Positions 8,728 to 19,805 of a DNA stretch of 64,000 bases are shown piece by piece; position 1 is the first letter of the stretch; the number at the start of each line of letters is the position of its first letter. The position numbers were made by a program, and so were the translations under genes. The DNA comes from CAJFUR01 sp904420575 (GTDB lineage: Bacteria; Actinomycetota; Coriobacteriia; Coriobacteriales; Eggerthellaceae). The notes under the pieces are model-generated. The model did not search any database. It was not told the DNA's origin and saw only the letters and a list, made by a program, of their open reading frames with translations. The stretch covers positions 558,001-622,000 of the forward strand of contig OZ221973.1 in NCBI GenBank assembly GCA_965119745.1, written 5' to 3'.

Positions 8728-8865
8728 CAGCGAGGCGCGCCATGGTGCCCGGAATTGCCCCGCCGCGCGGCCGAGCGTGCTTCGCACGCGAGGGAAAGCG
8801 CACAAGGGGCAAGGCCGGACGCCAGAGGGTGCCGCAGCGCCGGCAGGTTCCAGCGGCCGCAAGGC
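8728..8865 (+). repeat. direct repeat, copy 2, upstream of the hydrolase gene
   Basis: Second copy of the repeat at 7749, between the hydrolase start and the permease stop. Recombination between the copies would delete the hydrolase gene cleanly (about 0.98 kb). Confidence 0.85.
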
Positions 8866-8873
8866 CGGCGGAA

Positions 8874-10430
8874 CTACACGAGCGAGACCCTTCCCGTCGC
8901 CAGCATCACGACGGACACGGCGGCGGCCACCAGGATGACGGCCACGATCGCCTTGTCCACCGGGCGCCGCAGATAGGGCTGGCCACGCTCCTTCTTCCCT
9001 TTCACGTACATCACGATGCCGGGCGCGTACAGAAGCGACATGACGGTGAGTCCCACCGGGCCGCTCGCCCACGCCAGGAAGAAGCTGTACACCACGCCGA
9101 ACAGGGCCAGCACGCGCCATAGCACGATGCCGCCGCCGAGCTTGCCCGCAAACGCCTGCTTGTCCACGAACGTCAGCTTGGCGAAATACGCTGCGGAAAG
9201 CAGGTACGGCAGCAGGATCATGCCGGCCGAAATGGTGTAGAAGAACTGGTAGCCACCTTTCGAGAACGGCATGGTCACCAGAAACGCCTCCACCACCAGG
9301 TTCGTCACCACCAAGGTCACGATGGGTGCGCCGCGCTTGTTCGTGCGGGCGAACGCCTTCACGAACACGCCCTGCACCGCCGCCTCGTACGGCGACTCGC
9401 TGGCCAGCACCGTGTATCCCAGCATGGCACCTACCAGCGACAGCACCACGCCGCCGTTGACGAGCACGGCGCCCCACGGCCCCACGGCCGCCTCCATGAC
9501 GCCGGCCAGCGCCGGGTTCTCCAGCGTGGCCAGCTGCGAAAGCGGCATCACACCCATGGACAGCACTGAAACCAGCAGGTAGATGGTCAGCACGCACACA
9601 AACGCGATGACGGTGGCCTTGCCGACGTCGTGCTCGTGCTTTGCGCGGCCCGAAATGGCCACGGCGCCTTCGATGCCTACGAACACCCAGATGGTGATCA
9701 TCATGGTGCCGCTGACCTGTTCCCAGAACGGCAGGGCGGGGTCGGCACCGGCCTTGAAGTTCTCCACGAAGATGGCCGGATCGAACTTCTGCAGGAAGAC
9801 GATGGCCGTGATGGCCACGAAGATGGGGACGATCTTGCTGATGGTGATGACGGCGTTCACGCCGGTCACTTCCTTGATGCCGCGCGACACCAGAAACGCG
9901 TAGAACCACACGAGCGCCGACGCGCCCACCACCGAAGCCAGGTTGTTGCCTTCGCCGAACACCGGGAAGAAGTAGGCAAGCGCGCCGAACAGAAGCGCCG
10001 AAAAGCTCACCGTGCACAGCAGCGCGCTGATCCAGTAGCCCCAGGCGCTGTTGAATCCCAAGAAGTCGCCGAATCCCGCCGATGCGTACGAATAGATGCC
10101 GCCTTTGAGCTCGGGCTTGACGCGCGAAAGTCCGAAGAACGTCATGACCAGGCAAAACACTCCCACACCGGAGATGCCCCAGGCCGTGAGGATGGCCGCA
10201 CCGCTGGCACCATGCGCCGCCTGGTCGCCGGCCAAGGTGAACACGCCGCCGCCGATGATGAGCGTGATGACGGTGGTGACCAGACGAAAAAGCCCCAGGC
10301 CGCCGTGCACGTGGGGGACGTGCCCCTCTGAAGGAGCGCCTTCGTCGTGCAAGGCAGGCGCGCGAAGACGCGAAGACGCCTCGGTGAGAGGGGCCGTCGG
10401 GTCGGGACGCTGCGGGGAACGTGCGCTCAT
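8874..10430 (-). CDS. amino-acid antiporter, APC superfamily (basic amino acid/polyamine type)
   Basis: About 518 residues with 12-13 hydrophobic segments. The first carries TLIIGGGVFTLAGD, the APC ligand-binding turn, followed by the GGIYSYASAGFGDFLGFNSAWGYW region typical of ArcD/LysI-like exchangers. By family it swaps an amino acid for its catabolic product. It lies upstream of the dimethylargininase-like gene on the same strand, so arginine, methylarginine, citrulline or ornithine exchange is plausible. The start is uncertain: I used the ATG at 10430 (MSARSPQ), but its ribosome site is weak. An ATG at 10529 in the same frame is the alternative. Confidence 0.75.
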   Translation of the reverse strand: MSARSPQRPDPTAPLTEASSRLRAPALHDEGAPSEGHVPHVHGGLGLFRLVTTVITLIIGGGVFTLAGDQAAHGASGAAILTAWGISGVGVFCLVMTFFGLSRVKPELKGGIYSYASAGFGDFLGFNSAWGYWISALLCTVSFSALLFGALAYFFPVFGEGNNLASVVGASALVWFYAFLVSRGIKEVTGVNAVITISKIVPIFVAITAIVFLQKFDPAIFVENFKAGADPALPFWEQVSGTMMITIWVFVGIEGAVAISGRAKHEHDVGKATVIAFVCVLTIYLLVSVLSMGVMPLSQLATLENPALAGVMEAAVGPWGAVLVNGGVVLSLVGAMLGYTVLASESPYEAAVQGVFVKAFARTNKRGAPIVTLVVTNLVVEAFLVTMPFSKGGYQFFYTISAGMILLPYLLSAAYFAKLTFVDKQAFAGKLGGGIVLWRVLALFGVVYSFFLAWASGPVGLTVMSLLYAPGIVMYVKGKKERGQPYLRRPVDKAIVAVILVAAAVSVVMLATGRVSLV

Positions 10431-10903
10431 CACATCACCGTACTTCTGCCGGAATTGCCTCCCGCACGACGCGTGGCGGGATGCGCGCCCGCGCTTCCTT
10501 CTGCGTGCAAGCGGCGAAACGACCCCCATGATAGAGCCGCGCCCTCAAACGGAGATGAGCCAAAAGGATTTGTTGGGAAGCTGAAAACCTGCCGAATGTC
10601 GCCGCATGCGGCTTCACGCGCAGGAATCGCCTGCGGCCGCTTGCGCCTTCGGCTCCACACGCACGGGATTCCCTGCACCGTCTCGGCCACGTCGCGGCGT
10701 GTGCCGAAAGCGTCCCAAGCGTCCGCACCACCAGCCTAGGGCGGGACGTCAACAAGGGGGACAAGGGCAGCGCCGGATTCCAAAACGAGCGTGGACAGGA
10801 CGCCCGCCCCGGAGGCAGACCCAGCGCTGCCCCTATCCCCCTTGTCAACCTCGTTTGTCTGTCCGGCCCACGTTGGGCCGGTGCAGTTGCGGTAACCTTT
10901 ATA
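10431..10903. other. 473-bp spacer, permease promoter side and menE-menC 3' side
   Basis: No supported gene. It holds the long inverted repeat at 10748-10849. A T-rich patch at about 10898-10915 overlaps the menE-menC stop. Short frames on both strands have no family resemblance. Confidence 0.5.
10748..10849. repeat. inverted repeat with 29-bp arms around 44 bp
   Basis: Arms 10748-10776 and 10821-10849 are inverted copies with three or four mismatches, beginning GTCAACAAGGGGGA and ending TCCCCCTTGTCAAC. It may terminate menE-menC transcription or be a small MITE-like insertion. No flanking target duplication was obvious. Confidence 0.65.
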
Positions 10904-13702
<2,799 letters not shown>

Positions 13703-13777
13703 GAGCGCTCGGGCTGCCTCGGTCTTTCTCTTCGTCGGTACAGCGTCGTGCAGGTAGTGCCGTTCCTTTCGCCTCCC

Positions 13778-14617
13778 TTACGGGAACTTGGGGAACTGCG
13801 TGAAGTCGGGCGCACGCTTCTCCTTGAACGCGTCGCGGCCTTCCTTTGCCTCGTCGGTCGTGTAGTACAGAAGCGTCGCGTCGCCGGCCAGCTGCTGAAT
13901 GCCTGCCAGGCCGTCGGTCGCTGCATTGAACGAAGCCTTCATGAAGCGCAGCGCCGTGGGGCTGAACTGCAGCATTTCGTGCGCCCAGGCCACGCATTCC
14001 GCCTCCAGCGCTTCGAACGGAACCACCTTGTTCACCAGGCCCATTTCCAGCGCCTCGGCAGCCGTGTACTGGCGGCAGAGATACCAGATCTCGCGCGCCT
14101 TCTTCTGACCCACGATGGCCGCCAGATAGCCGGCGCCATAGCCGGCGTCGAAGCTGCCCACCTTGGGGCCGGTCTGGCCGAACTTGGCCGTTTCCGCCGC
14201 AATGGACAGGTCGCACAGGATGTGCAGCACATGTCCGCCGCCGATGGCGTAGCCGTTCACCATGGCGACGACGGGCTTGGGCACCACGCGGATGAGCCTC
14301 TGCAGGTCCAGCACGTTGAGGCGCGGAATGCTGTCTTCGCCCACGTAGCCGCCGTTGCCGCGGATCTTCTGGTCGCCCCCGCTGCAGAACGCCTCGTCTT
14401 CGTGCCGCCCGCCATGGTTCGCGCCCGTGAGGATGATGACGCCGATGGACGGGTCGTCGCGCGCGACCGTGAAGGCGTCGTAGAGCTCGTTGACCGTGAG
14501 GGGAGTGAAGGCGTTGCGGCGCTCGGGCCGATTGATGGTGATCTTGGCGATGCCGTCGATGGTTTCGTAGATGATTTCGCGATACGCCTTGCCTACCTGC
14601 CACGCGATGTCGCCCAT
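13778..14617 (-). CDS. menB: 1,4-dihydroxy-2-naphthoyl-CoA synthase
   Basis: A 279-residue crotonase-fold enzyme that closes the naphthoquinone ring from O-succinylbenzoyl-CoA. MenB marks are present: AFCSGGDQKIRG, GYAIGGGHVLHILCDLSIA (oxyanion hole) and the GPKVGSFDAGYGAGYLA stretch. The C-terminus ends in the family's FPKFP-like tail. It starts at the ATG at 14617 with AAGGACGG upstream; a longer frame to 14767 lacks support. It is the first gene of a pair with menE-menC. Bicarbonate or side-chain carboxylate use was not assigned. Confidence 0.95.
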   Translation of the reverse strand: MGDIAWQVGKAYREIIYETIDGIAKITINRPERRNAFTPLTVNELYDAFTVARDDPSIGVIILTGANHGGRHEDEAFCSGGDQKIRGNGGYVGEDSIPRLNVLDLQRLIRVVPKPVVAMVNGYAIGGGHVLHILCDLSIAAETAKFGQTGPKVGSFDAGYGAGYLAAIVGQKKAREIWYLCRQYTAAEALEMGLVNKVVPFEALEAECVAWAHEMLQFSPTALRFMKASFNAATDGLAGIQQLAGDATLLYYTTDEAKEGRDAFKEKRAPDFTQFPKFP

Positions 14618-14974
14618 TGGCCGTCCTTTCTTGGATTCCAACGATTCCCGCAGCGGATCACCGCCGCCAGAACTGCGGCACCACCCCGCATGTTGCATAG
14701 TTCGGAAATACCGGACACCATATGATGGTGCTTTATAGTGGACATATCTTACCGCGACGCAGAACAATATGAAACAGGTCTACGAATAAAGCATGCAAGC
14801 CTCAAGTATTCTTTGTAGGGAAAGCGTGGGAGGTGCGCGATGCCGAAGCGCGAACCCCCGCGGTCTGGCCGACGGTGGATTTATTGATGGATATCGGCTA
14901 GTATGAGACTAGATCTATTATATGATCATGTCATGTAAGAGACACAGCGCACGGGAGCAAAGGAGAACGAAACG
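14618..14974. promoter_or_regulatory. divergent promoter region between menB and the radical SAM gene
   Basis: 357 bp without a gene. It is AT-richer than its surroundings near 14880-14935, with -10-like TATTATATGAT, and holds a near-palindrome CACCATATGATGGTG at about 14719-14733. It probably contains promoters for both genes. AGGAG just before the start at 14975 is the ribosome site of the radical SAM gene. Confidence 0.5.
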
Positions 14975-15985
14975 ATGAACGCCGACATCAAACGCATCAT
15001 CAGCAAGGCCATGGACGGAAGCCGCATCAGCAAGAACGAGCTCGTCGATCTCCTGAAGTGCGACGACGTGTCGGAAGAGGCGTTCGCTATTCGTGCAGCG
15101 GGCGGATACCTCATGCGCCAACGCACGCAGAACGCCGGCGTCATCTTCGGGCAGATCGGCATCGAGATGCATCCGTGCGAGGCCAACTGCAGCTTCTGCT
15201 CGTTCGCCTCCGACTTCACCCAGTTGACGGCCACCCGCCTTGACGACCAGGCCATCGTCGAAAGCACGCGGAACTTCACCGGCTCGGGCGACCTGTACGG
15301 GCTCTGGCTCATGACCATGGCCACCTACGACCTGGAAGCCTACCTGGATGCCGTGAAGCTGGTCAAGGCAAACCTCGGCGGCCCCACGAACGTGTATTCC
15401 AACGTGGGCGACACCAGCCGCGAGGGCTTCGAGGCCATGAAGGCCGCCGGCATCGACGGCGTGTATCATTGCTGGCGCCTGCGGGAAGGGGTGGACACCC
15501 CGTTCAGCGACGAGGCGCGCAAGCAGACGCTCGTCAACGCCAAGGAGGCCAACCTGGTGGTGCTGGACGCCGTGGAACCCATCGGTCCTGAGCATACGGC
15601 AGAAGAACTGGCCGAGCACATCCTGTTCGACATCGAGATCGGCTGCATCCAAACCGGTTCTATGAAGCGCATCCCCGTTCCGGGAACCCCCTTCGAGGGC
15701 ACGCCCATGATCACGGACCTTCGGCTGGCGACCATCGTGGCGGCCCAGGCGCTCGCCGTGGCGAACCTCGACCGCGTCCCTTGGCTCGGCATCCACGAGC
15801 CGAGCCCCATCGGATACGCTTCGGGTGCGAACCTCATCACGGCCGAGACGGGATTCAATCCCCGCGATGCCGCCGAGGACACGTCGGCAAGCCGCGGGCT
15901 GGACATCCCCGCGTGCCGCGAGATCCTCCGCCAGGCAGGATTCGCCCAGCTGGTGCGCGGCGACGGCAGCCGCGTGGACCTGTAG
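14975..15985 (+). CDS. BioB-like radical SAM enzyme of unknown substrate
   Basis: A 336-residue protein with the radical SAM cluster motif CEANCSFC (Cys68, Cys72, Cys75) and a fold resembling biotin-synthase/HydE/MqnC relatives: a GD-rich strand after the motif, NVGDTSREGFEAMKAAGIDGVYHC, and a C-terminal part with PGTPFEGTPM. It lies inside the menaquinone gene region on the opposite strand, so a role in quinone modification is tempting. However, it lacks the HemN-like architecture of the known menaquinone-8-methyltransferases. Real biotin synthase usually has further Cys and a sulfur-donating cluster that I cannot identify here. Start: ATG at 14975 with AAAGGAG upstream. It is a stand-alone transcript. 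Function unknown. Confidence 0.75.
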   Translation: MNADIKRIISKAMDGSRISKNELVDLLKCDDVSEEAFAIRAAGGYLMRQRTQNAGVIFGQIGIEMHPCEANCSFCSFASDFTQLTATRLDDQAIVESTRNFTGSGDLYGLWLMTMATYDLEAYLDAVKLVKANLGGPTNVYSNVGDTSREGFEAMKAAGIDGVYHCWRLREGVDTPFSDEARKQTLVNAKEANLVVLDAVEPIGPEHTAEELAEHILFDIEIGCIQTGSMKRIPVPGTPFEGTPMITDLRLATIVAAQALAVANLDRVPWLGIHEPSPIGYASGANLITAETGFNPRDAAEDTSASRGLDIPACREILRQAGFAQLVRGDGSRVDL

Positions 15986-16084
15986 CGCATCGGTAGCGCC
16001 AAACCTGGCGATGCGACGCGCATCCGCGTGCAGGCAGCGCGTCGCATCGCCAGAAGAAGGCGCGATGGGCGACATCGGTAGCGG

Positions 16085-17062
16085 TCACCGCCGCGCAGAG
16101 ACGATGCCCTCCAGCAGGCGCACGTAGGCGCCTGCGTCCTCCAGGTGGACGTTGTGGCCCGCCGCGGGCACCCGATGGCAGACGGCCTGCGTCTGGGAAG
16201 CCACGAGGTCGGCCGTCGCGCCGTACTTGTCGTCCAAAGCGCCCGCCACGTACCGCACGGGGACGCCGTATGCGACGAGGGCCCGGATGGTCGCCAACGA
16301 CGCCTCTTGGTCGGGCATGGTGTGGGCGCCAGAGCCCTCGAACGTGCGCGCCAACGCTTCGGCGTCGTTGGCCAGACGCTGGTCGCGTTGCCGCTGGCGC
16401 ACATCCGCCGGAAGCGCCCGCTGCGTGGCGAACAGGGGCAGCTGCTCCCAGGCTTCCATGAAGGCCGCAAGGCCTTCTTCGCGCAGGCGCCGCGCGTTTT
16501 CCGCGTTGCGGCGCGCCATTTCCTCGCGCTCTGCGGGCGACGCGGGGCCCAAGCCGGCGCTTTCCAAGACGAGCATGCTGAAAGGCAGCGAGGATGCGGG
16601 CGGTTCTCCTGCGCACGCCTGGCAGGCCGCAGCCAGCGCCAGACGCCCGCCCATGGAATACCCCACGACCACCGGAGCAAGGCCGCCGCTCTCTTGCTGC
16701 ACGTGGCGTAGGAAGGCGAGCAGGGCGTCAGAAACCGCCTTCAAGGCGTAGGGAGCGGGATCCTTGGGACGTTCGCTTTCGCCCTGGCCCACGAAGTCGA
16801 GCGCATGCACCGGACGCTTGCAAGCCAGACGCGACGCCACTTCGTCCCACACATCCGCGCTCTGCGCGAACCCGTGCAGCAGCACGAGGGGGTGTGGAAT
16901 GCCCGCAGCCGAGAGGCCGTCGCTCGCGAGGAAGGTTCCGCTCGCAGGGGAGATGGCGCTCGGGCGAGCTCCGGCGCTTGCGAGGGGGGCCTCGTTCGCG
17001 CCCTCCCAGCGCACGGCCCGGTAGCGCACGCCCTCATATGAAAACCCGTACGACTTCTTCAC
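16085..17062 (-). CDS. menH: alpha/beta hydrolase, SHCHC synthase (MenH-like)
   Basis: A 325-residue alpha/beta hydrolase predicted to remove pyruvate from SEPHCHC to give SHCHC. The oxyanion motif is LVLLHGFAQSADVWDEV, the nucleophile elbow is GYSMGGRLAL, and the catalytic His lies in AAGHNVHLEDAGAY near the C-terminus. An Ala/Ser-rich insert at about residues 24-50 makes it longer than typical MenH (~250). The assignment as MenH rests on motifs plus position between menD and menB. A toxin-antitoxin pair now separates it from menD. Start: ATG at 17062. Confidence 0.8.
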   Translation of the reverse strand: MKKSYGFSYEGVRYRAVRWEGANEAPLASAGARPSAISPASGTFLASDGLSAAGIPHPLVLLHGFAQSADVWDEVASRLACKRPVHALDFVGQGESERPKDPAPYALKAVSDALLAFLRHVQQESGGLAPVVVGYSMGGRLALAAACQACAGEPPASSLPFSMLVLESAGLGPASPAEREEMARRNAENARRLREEGLAAFMEAWEQLPLFATQRALPADVRQRQRDQRLANDAEALARTFEGSGAHTMPDQEASLATIRALVAYGVPVRYVAGALDDKYGATADLVASQTQAVCHRVPAAGHNVHLEDAGAYVRLLEGIVSARR

Positions 17063-17092
17063 TGGCCATCCTTTTTGTGCACAACGGAGGCT

Positions 17093-17401
17093 TTACAGGC
17101 GCGGGCCTTGGAAAAGCTCCTCGTGGCTCCCCATGCGGACGAGCCTGATGATTGGATTGGTCCTGTGAGGCATGCACAGAACGACCACGTCCACAACGCC
17201 ATCCGATAGGTGGAAGTCGATGTGTCCGTTGTAGTTTCCCCCGGGATTAACGAGCTCGTGCGGGCCGTATTCTTCAGGAACCGCGCCTGTCCTCATAAGC
17301 TCGGACACCGCTTCCTTGAACTCGCCTTTCAACCGAGGGTGCCTCTTCATAATGCGGGCGTAGTCCGCCCTGAAGGCCGGCTCGACCTTTATCTCGTACA
17401 C
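17093..17401 (-). CDS. YafQ/RelE-family mRNA interferase toxin
   Basis: 102 residues, by family a ribosome-dependent endoribonuclease. Characteristic residues are visible: a KRHPRL start helix, PHELVNPGGNYNGHIDFHLSDG with the two His and the Asp expected of YafQ, and the closing IRLVRMGSHEELF. It starts with GTG at 17401, three bases after the antitoxin stop, and GAGGAG inside the antitoxin end serves as ribosome site. The two are therefore translationally coupled. Confidence 0.85.
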   Translation of the reverse strand: MYEIKVEPAFRADYARIMKRHPRLKGEFKEAVSELMRTGAVPEEYGPHELVNPGGNYNGHIDFHLSDGVVDVVVLCMPHRTNPIIRLVRMGSHEELFQGPRL

Positions 17402-17404
17402 AGG

Positions 17405-17701
17405 CTACTCCTCGTCGAGGAACGCCATGAGCTTGTCGACATCATCGAACGCCCGCGCGTCATCGGCGATGAGGCCCATCTCTTTCGCTTCGGCGACGAT
17501 CAAGGCACGCCGGGTTTCGTCGTTCGGAACTTCGCCTGCTGGAACGATCTCGAACGGGATCCTCCGCTGATTCACCAGCTGATGCGTGGCCATGACGACG
17601 TAGGTGTTGTAGCTCAGCCCTATCGAGCCGAGGATCTCGTTTGCCCGGGCCTTGAGGTTTTCGTCAATGCGCACTGTTGTCGGTTTCACTGTGGCAGTCA
17701 T
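17405..17701 (-). CDS. RelB/DinJ-family antitoxin
   Basis: 98 residues. The N-terminal ribbon-helix-helix reads TTVRIDENLKARANEILGSIG, then SYNTYVVMATHQLV; an acidic C-terminal tail would wrap the toxin. I chose the ATG at 17701 with AAGGAGG upstream. It precedes the YafQ-like toxin in the usual antitoxin-first order and presumably represses its own promoter. The pair lies between menD and menH and looks inserted into that operon. Confidence 0.85.
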   Translation of the reverse strand: MTATVKPTTVRIDENLKARANEILGSIGLSYNTYVVMATHQLVNQRRIPFEIVPAGEVPNDETRRALIVAEAKEMGLIADDARAFDDVDKLMAFLDEE

Positions 17702-17803
17702 GCGTATGCCTCCTTTTGTTTGTCGGAGCCAATTATACCACCAAACCGAGTATGCCATCAAATGACATCAATATGCCATACAACTACACAAAACTTCGTT
17801 CCG

Positions 17804-19756
17804 TCACAGCGACTGGTACGGGGCGTAGCGCTCGGTCACGCCGGCGAGGGGCAGCTTCACCTCGATCAGGCTGATGCCGGGAGTTCCCAACGCGTCGCCG
17901 TACGCATGCCGGAAGGCGGCAACGCTCTCGGCGCTGCGGTAGGGAACGTCGAAGGCGCGGGCGGCGTCCTCGAACCGCACGTCCTGCGGCACCAGGAACA
18001 GGCGCTCGAAGTAGGCGTCGTCGGATTTCTGAGGCAACATGTCGAAAATGGCACCCCCGTTGTTGTTCAGCAGCACGACGACGATGCCCGGCGCGTCCTT
18101 GCCGCCGTGATGCACGCGCAGCTCGCGTTGGAGCGCAAGCGCGTTCAGGTCGTGCAGCATGGTGAAGTCCCCGGTCAGAAACGTGGTTTGGGCAAAGTGC
18201 TGCGCGGCTCCCAACGCCGTGGACACCGTGCCGTCGATGCCGTTCTGCCCGCGGTTGCACAGCACGGCCAGACGCTTGTCCTGCTTCACGTAGAAGGTGT
18301 CCAGCGCCCGCACCGACAGGGAGTTGGCCGAGAACACGCACGATCCTTCGGGCGCCATCTCCAACAGCGCGCGCACGTAGGCGCCTTCGACCGCCTGCTC
18401 GCCGTCGCAGGCGCCTCTGGCTTCCTGCCCGTCGGCGTCCACTGCGCAGATGCGGCCGCGTGCCCGCTCGTTGAGCGCCATCCACTCCTGCGCGAACGCG
18501 TGCTGGACCTCGTCAGGGAAATCATCCACGTTCGATTGCGGAAACCCCTTTTCGAACGATTCCTTCGCTTCGCCATGCAGATGCTCGCGAAGGCCGTCGG
18601 CGCATTCGTCGAGCGTGACGGCTTCCGCCATCGACCGCACGAACGCAAGCGGCGTGCAAGCGACGAACAGGTCGGTGGCCAGGTTGAAATCACGCGTCTG
18701 GGCCACGTCCACCACGACGTTCACCGGGCGGGCGGCGGCCAGCCGCTGCGTGCAGCGCTTGGAGACGGGATACCTCCCGAAGCGGACAACCACGTCGGGC
18801 AAGGGGCACGCCTCGTCGCCGAACACGTTGTCGTAGTTGTCGATGACCAGGCCGTCTGCGAAGCTCCGCAATCCCGAAAGCGGGTCGGCCAAAAGCGGCA
18901 CGCTGCAGCGCCGTGCCCATGCCACGATCTCGCGCGCTTCCGCGGCGGTCTCGCAGGTGCCTTCCCCCGCCAGCACCAACGTGCGGCGGCCGCGCATGTG
19001 CGCATACAGCTGGCGCACGGCCTGGGCATCCAAACGCTGTCGGACCGCAAGGCGGGGACAGGCGAGTGCGAAAGCCTCCGACGTCTCCTGCGCGAAGGGC
19101 CCGCGGCCCGCCTCGAACAGTCCTTCGACGGACAGATCGGGCGTCAGGGGCTCGTCAAGCTGGAAGTTCACCTGCACCGGGCCTGCCAGATACCGGCACC
19201 CACGCGAAGCCACCGCCTCGCCTTCGCCACCACGACCCGGCGCATCCGCCCCCGGACCGAACGCGGCCAGGCACGCTTCGCGCGCCGCCTGGCGGGCGAA
19301 GGCGAGGTCGGCCGGCCCGGCAGCAGGAAGCGGCATCTGCCGGAAGCAGCGCACGTGGTCGCCATACGCCTTCACCTGGTCGACGGTTTGCGGCGCGCCA
19401 AGTCCCTGCAACCGCAAAGGCCGGTCGCCCGAAAGCACGACAAGCGGCACGCGCGACGTCTCCGCTTCCAGCACGGCGGGATAGTAGTTTGCCAGCGCCG
19501 TTCCCGACGTGCATACGAGGGCCACGGGACGGCCGCTTGCCTTCGCCAGGCCCAGCGCGAAGAACGACGCCCCGCGTTCGTCCACGTCCACATACACCCG
19601 CATGCGGTCGGGAAAGCGCCGGCTCATCTCGAACGCCGTCATGGCAAGCGCCGTGGAACGCGATCCCGGGCTTATCACCGTCTCGCACACGCCCCACCGT
19701 GCCAGCTCGTCGAAAAACGCAGAAACGAACAGCGCCGTCGCCTGTTGGTTGTTCAC
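17804..19756 (-). CDS. menD: SEPHCHC synthase (MenD)
   Basis: A 650-residue thiamine-diphosphate enzyme that joins isochorismate and 2-oxoglutarate. Seen: the N-terminal ISPGSRSTALA; the YVDVDERGASFFALGLAKASGRPVAL segment with the catalytic Glu; TSGTALANYYPAVLEA; and near the C-terminus the TDP/Mg motif GDFTMLHDLNAL ... NNNGGAIFDMLPQ. It starts with GTG at 19756 behind GGAGGCGGGTGGA, 50 bp after menF. The enzyme is slightly longer than most MenD (~560) because of an Ala/Gly-rich insert near residue 180. Confidence 0.95.
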   Translation of the reverse strand: MNNQQATALFVSAFFDELARWGVCETVISPGSRSTALAMTAFEMSRRFPDRMRVYVDVDERGASFFALGLAKASGRPVALVCTSGTALANYYPAVLEAETSRVPLVVLSGDRPLRLQGLGAPQTVDQVKAYGDHVRCFRQMPLPAAGPADLAFARQAAREACLAAFGPGADAPGRGGEGEAVASRGCRYLAGPVQVNFQLDEPLTPDLSVEGLFEAGRGPFAQETSEAFALACPRLAVRQRLDAQAVRQLYAHMRGRRTLVLAGEGTCETAAEAREIVAWARRCSVPLLADPLSGLRSFADGLVIDNYDNVFGDEACPLPDVVVRFGRYPVSKRCTQRLAAARPVNVVVDVAQTRDFNLATDLFVACTPLAFVRSMAEAVTLDECADGLREHLHGEAKESFEKGFPQSNVDDFPDEVQHAFAQEWMALNERARGRICAVDADGQEARGACDGEQAVEGAYVRALLEMAPEGSCVFSANSLSVRALDTFYVKQDKRLAVLCNRGQNGIDGTVSTALGAAQHFAQTTFLTGDFTMLHDLNALALQRELRVHHGGKDAPGIVVVLLNNNGGAIFDMLPQKSDDAYFERLFLVPQDVRFEDAARAFDVPYRSAESVAAFRHAYGDALGTPGISLIEVKLPLAGVTERYAPYQSL

Positions 19757-19805
19757 TCCACCCGCCTCCCTCGTGGGATCCCGCCTGCCGCCGGTTCGGC
19801 CGCTC

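Noticed and set aside
7474..10155. 893-codon minus-strand frame
   Set aside because: Runs across the hydrolase, both repeats and part of the permease in a wrong frame, without motifs.
14975..15985. Calling the radical SAM protein MenK/MqnK methyltransferase
   Set aside because: Those enzymes are HemN-like; this one looks BioB/MqnC-like, so the name is not supported.
14975..15985. Calling it biotin synthase (bioB)
   Set aside because: No other biotin gene nearby and the second-cluster cysteines cannot be identified.
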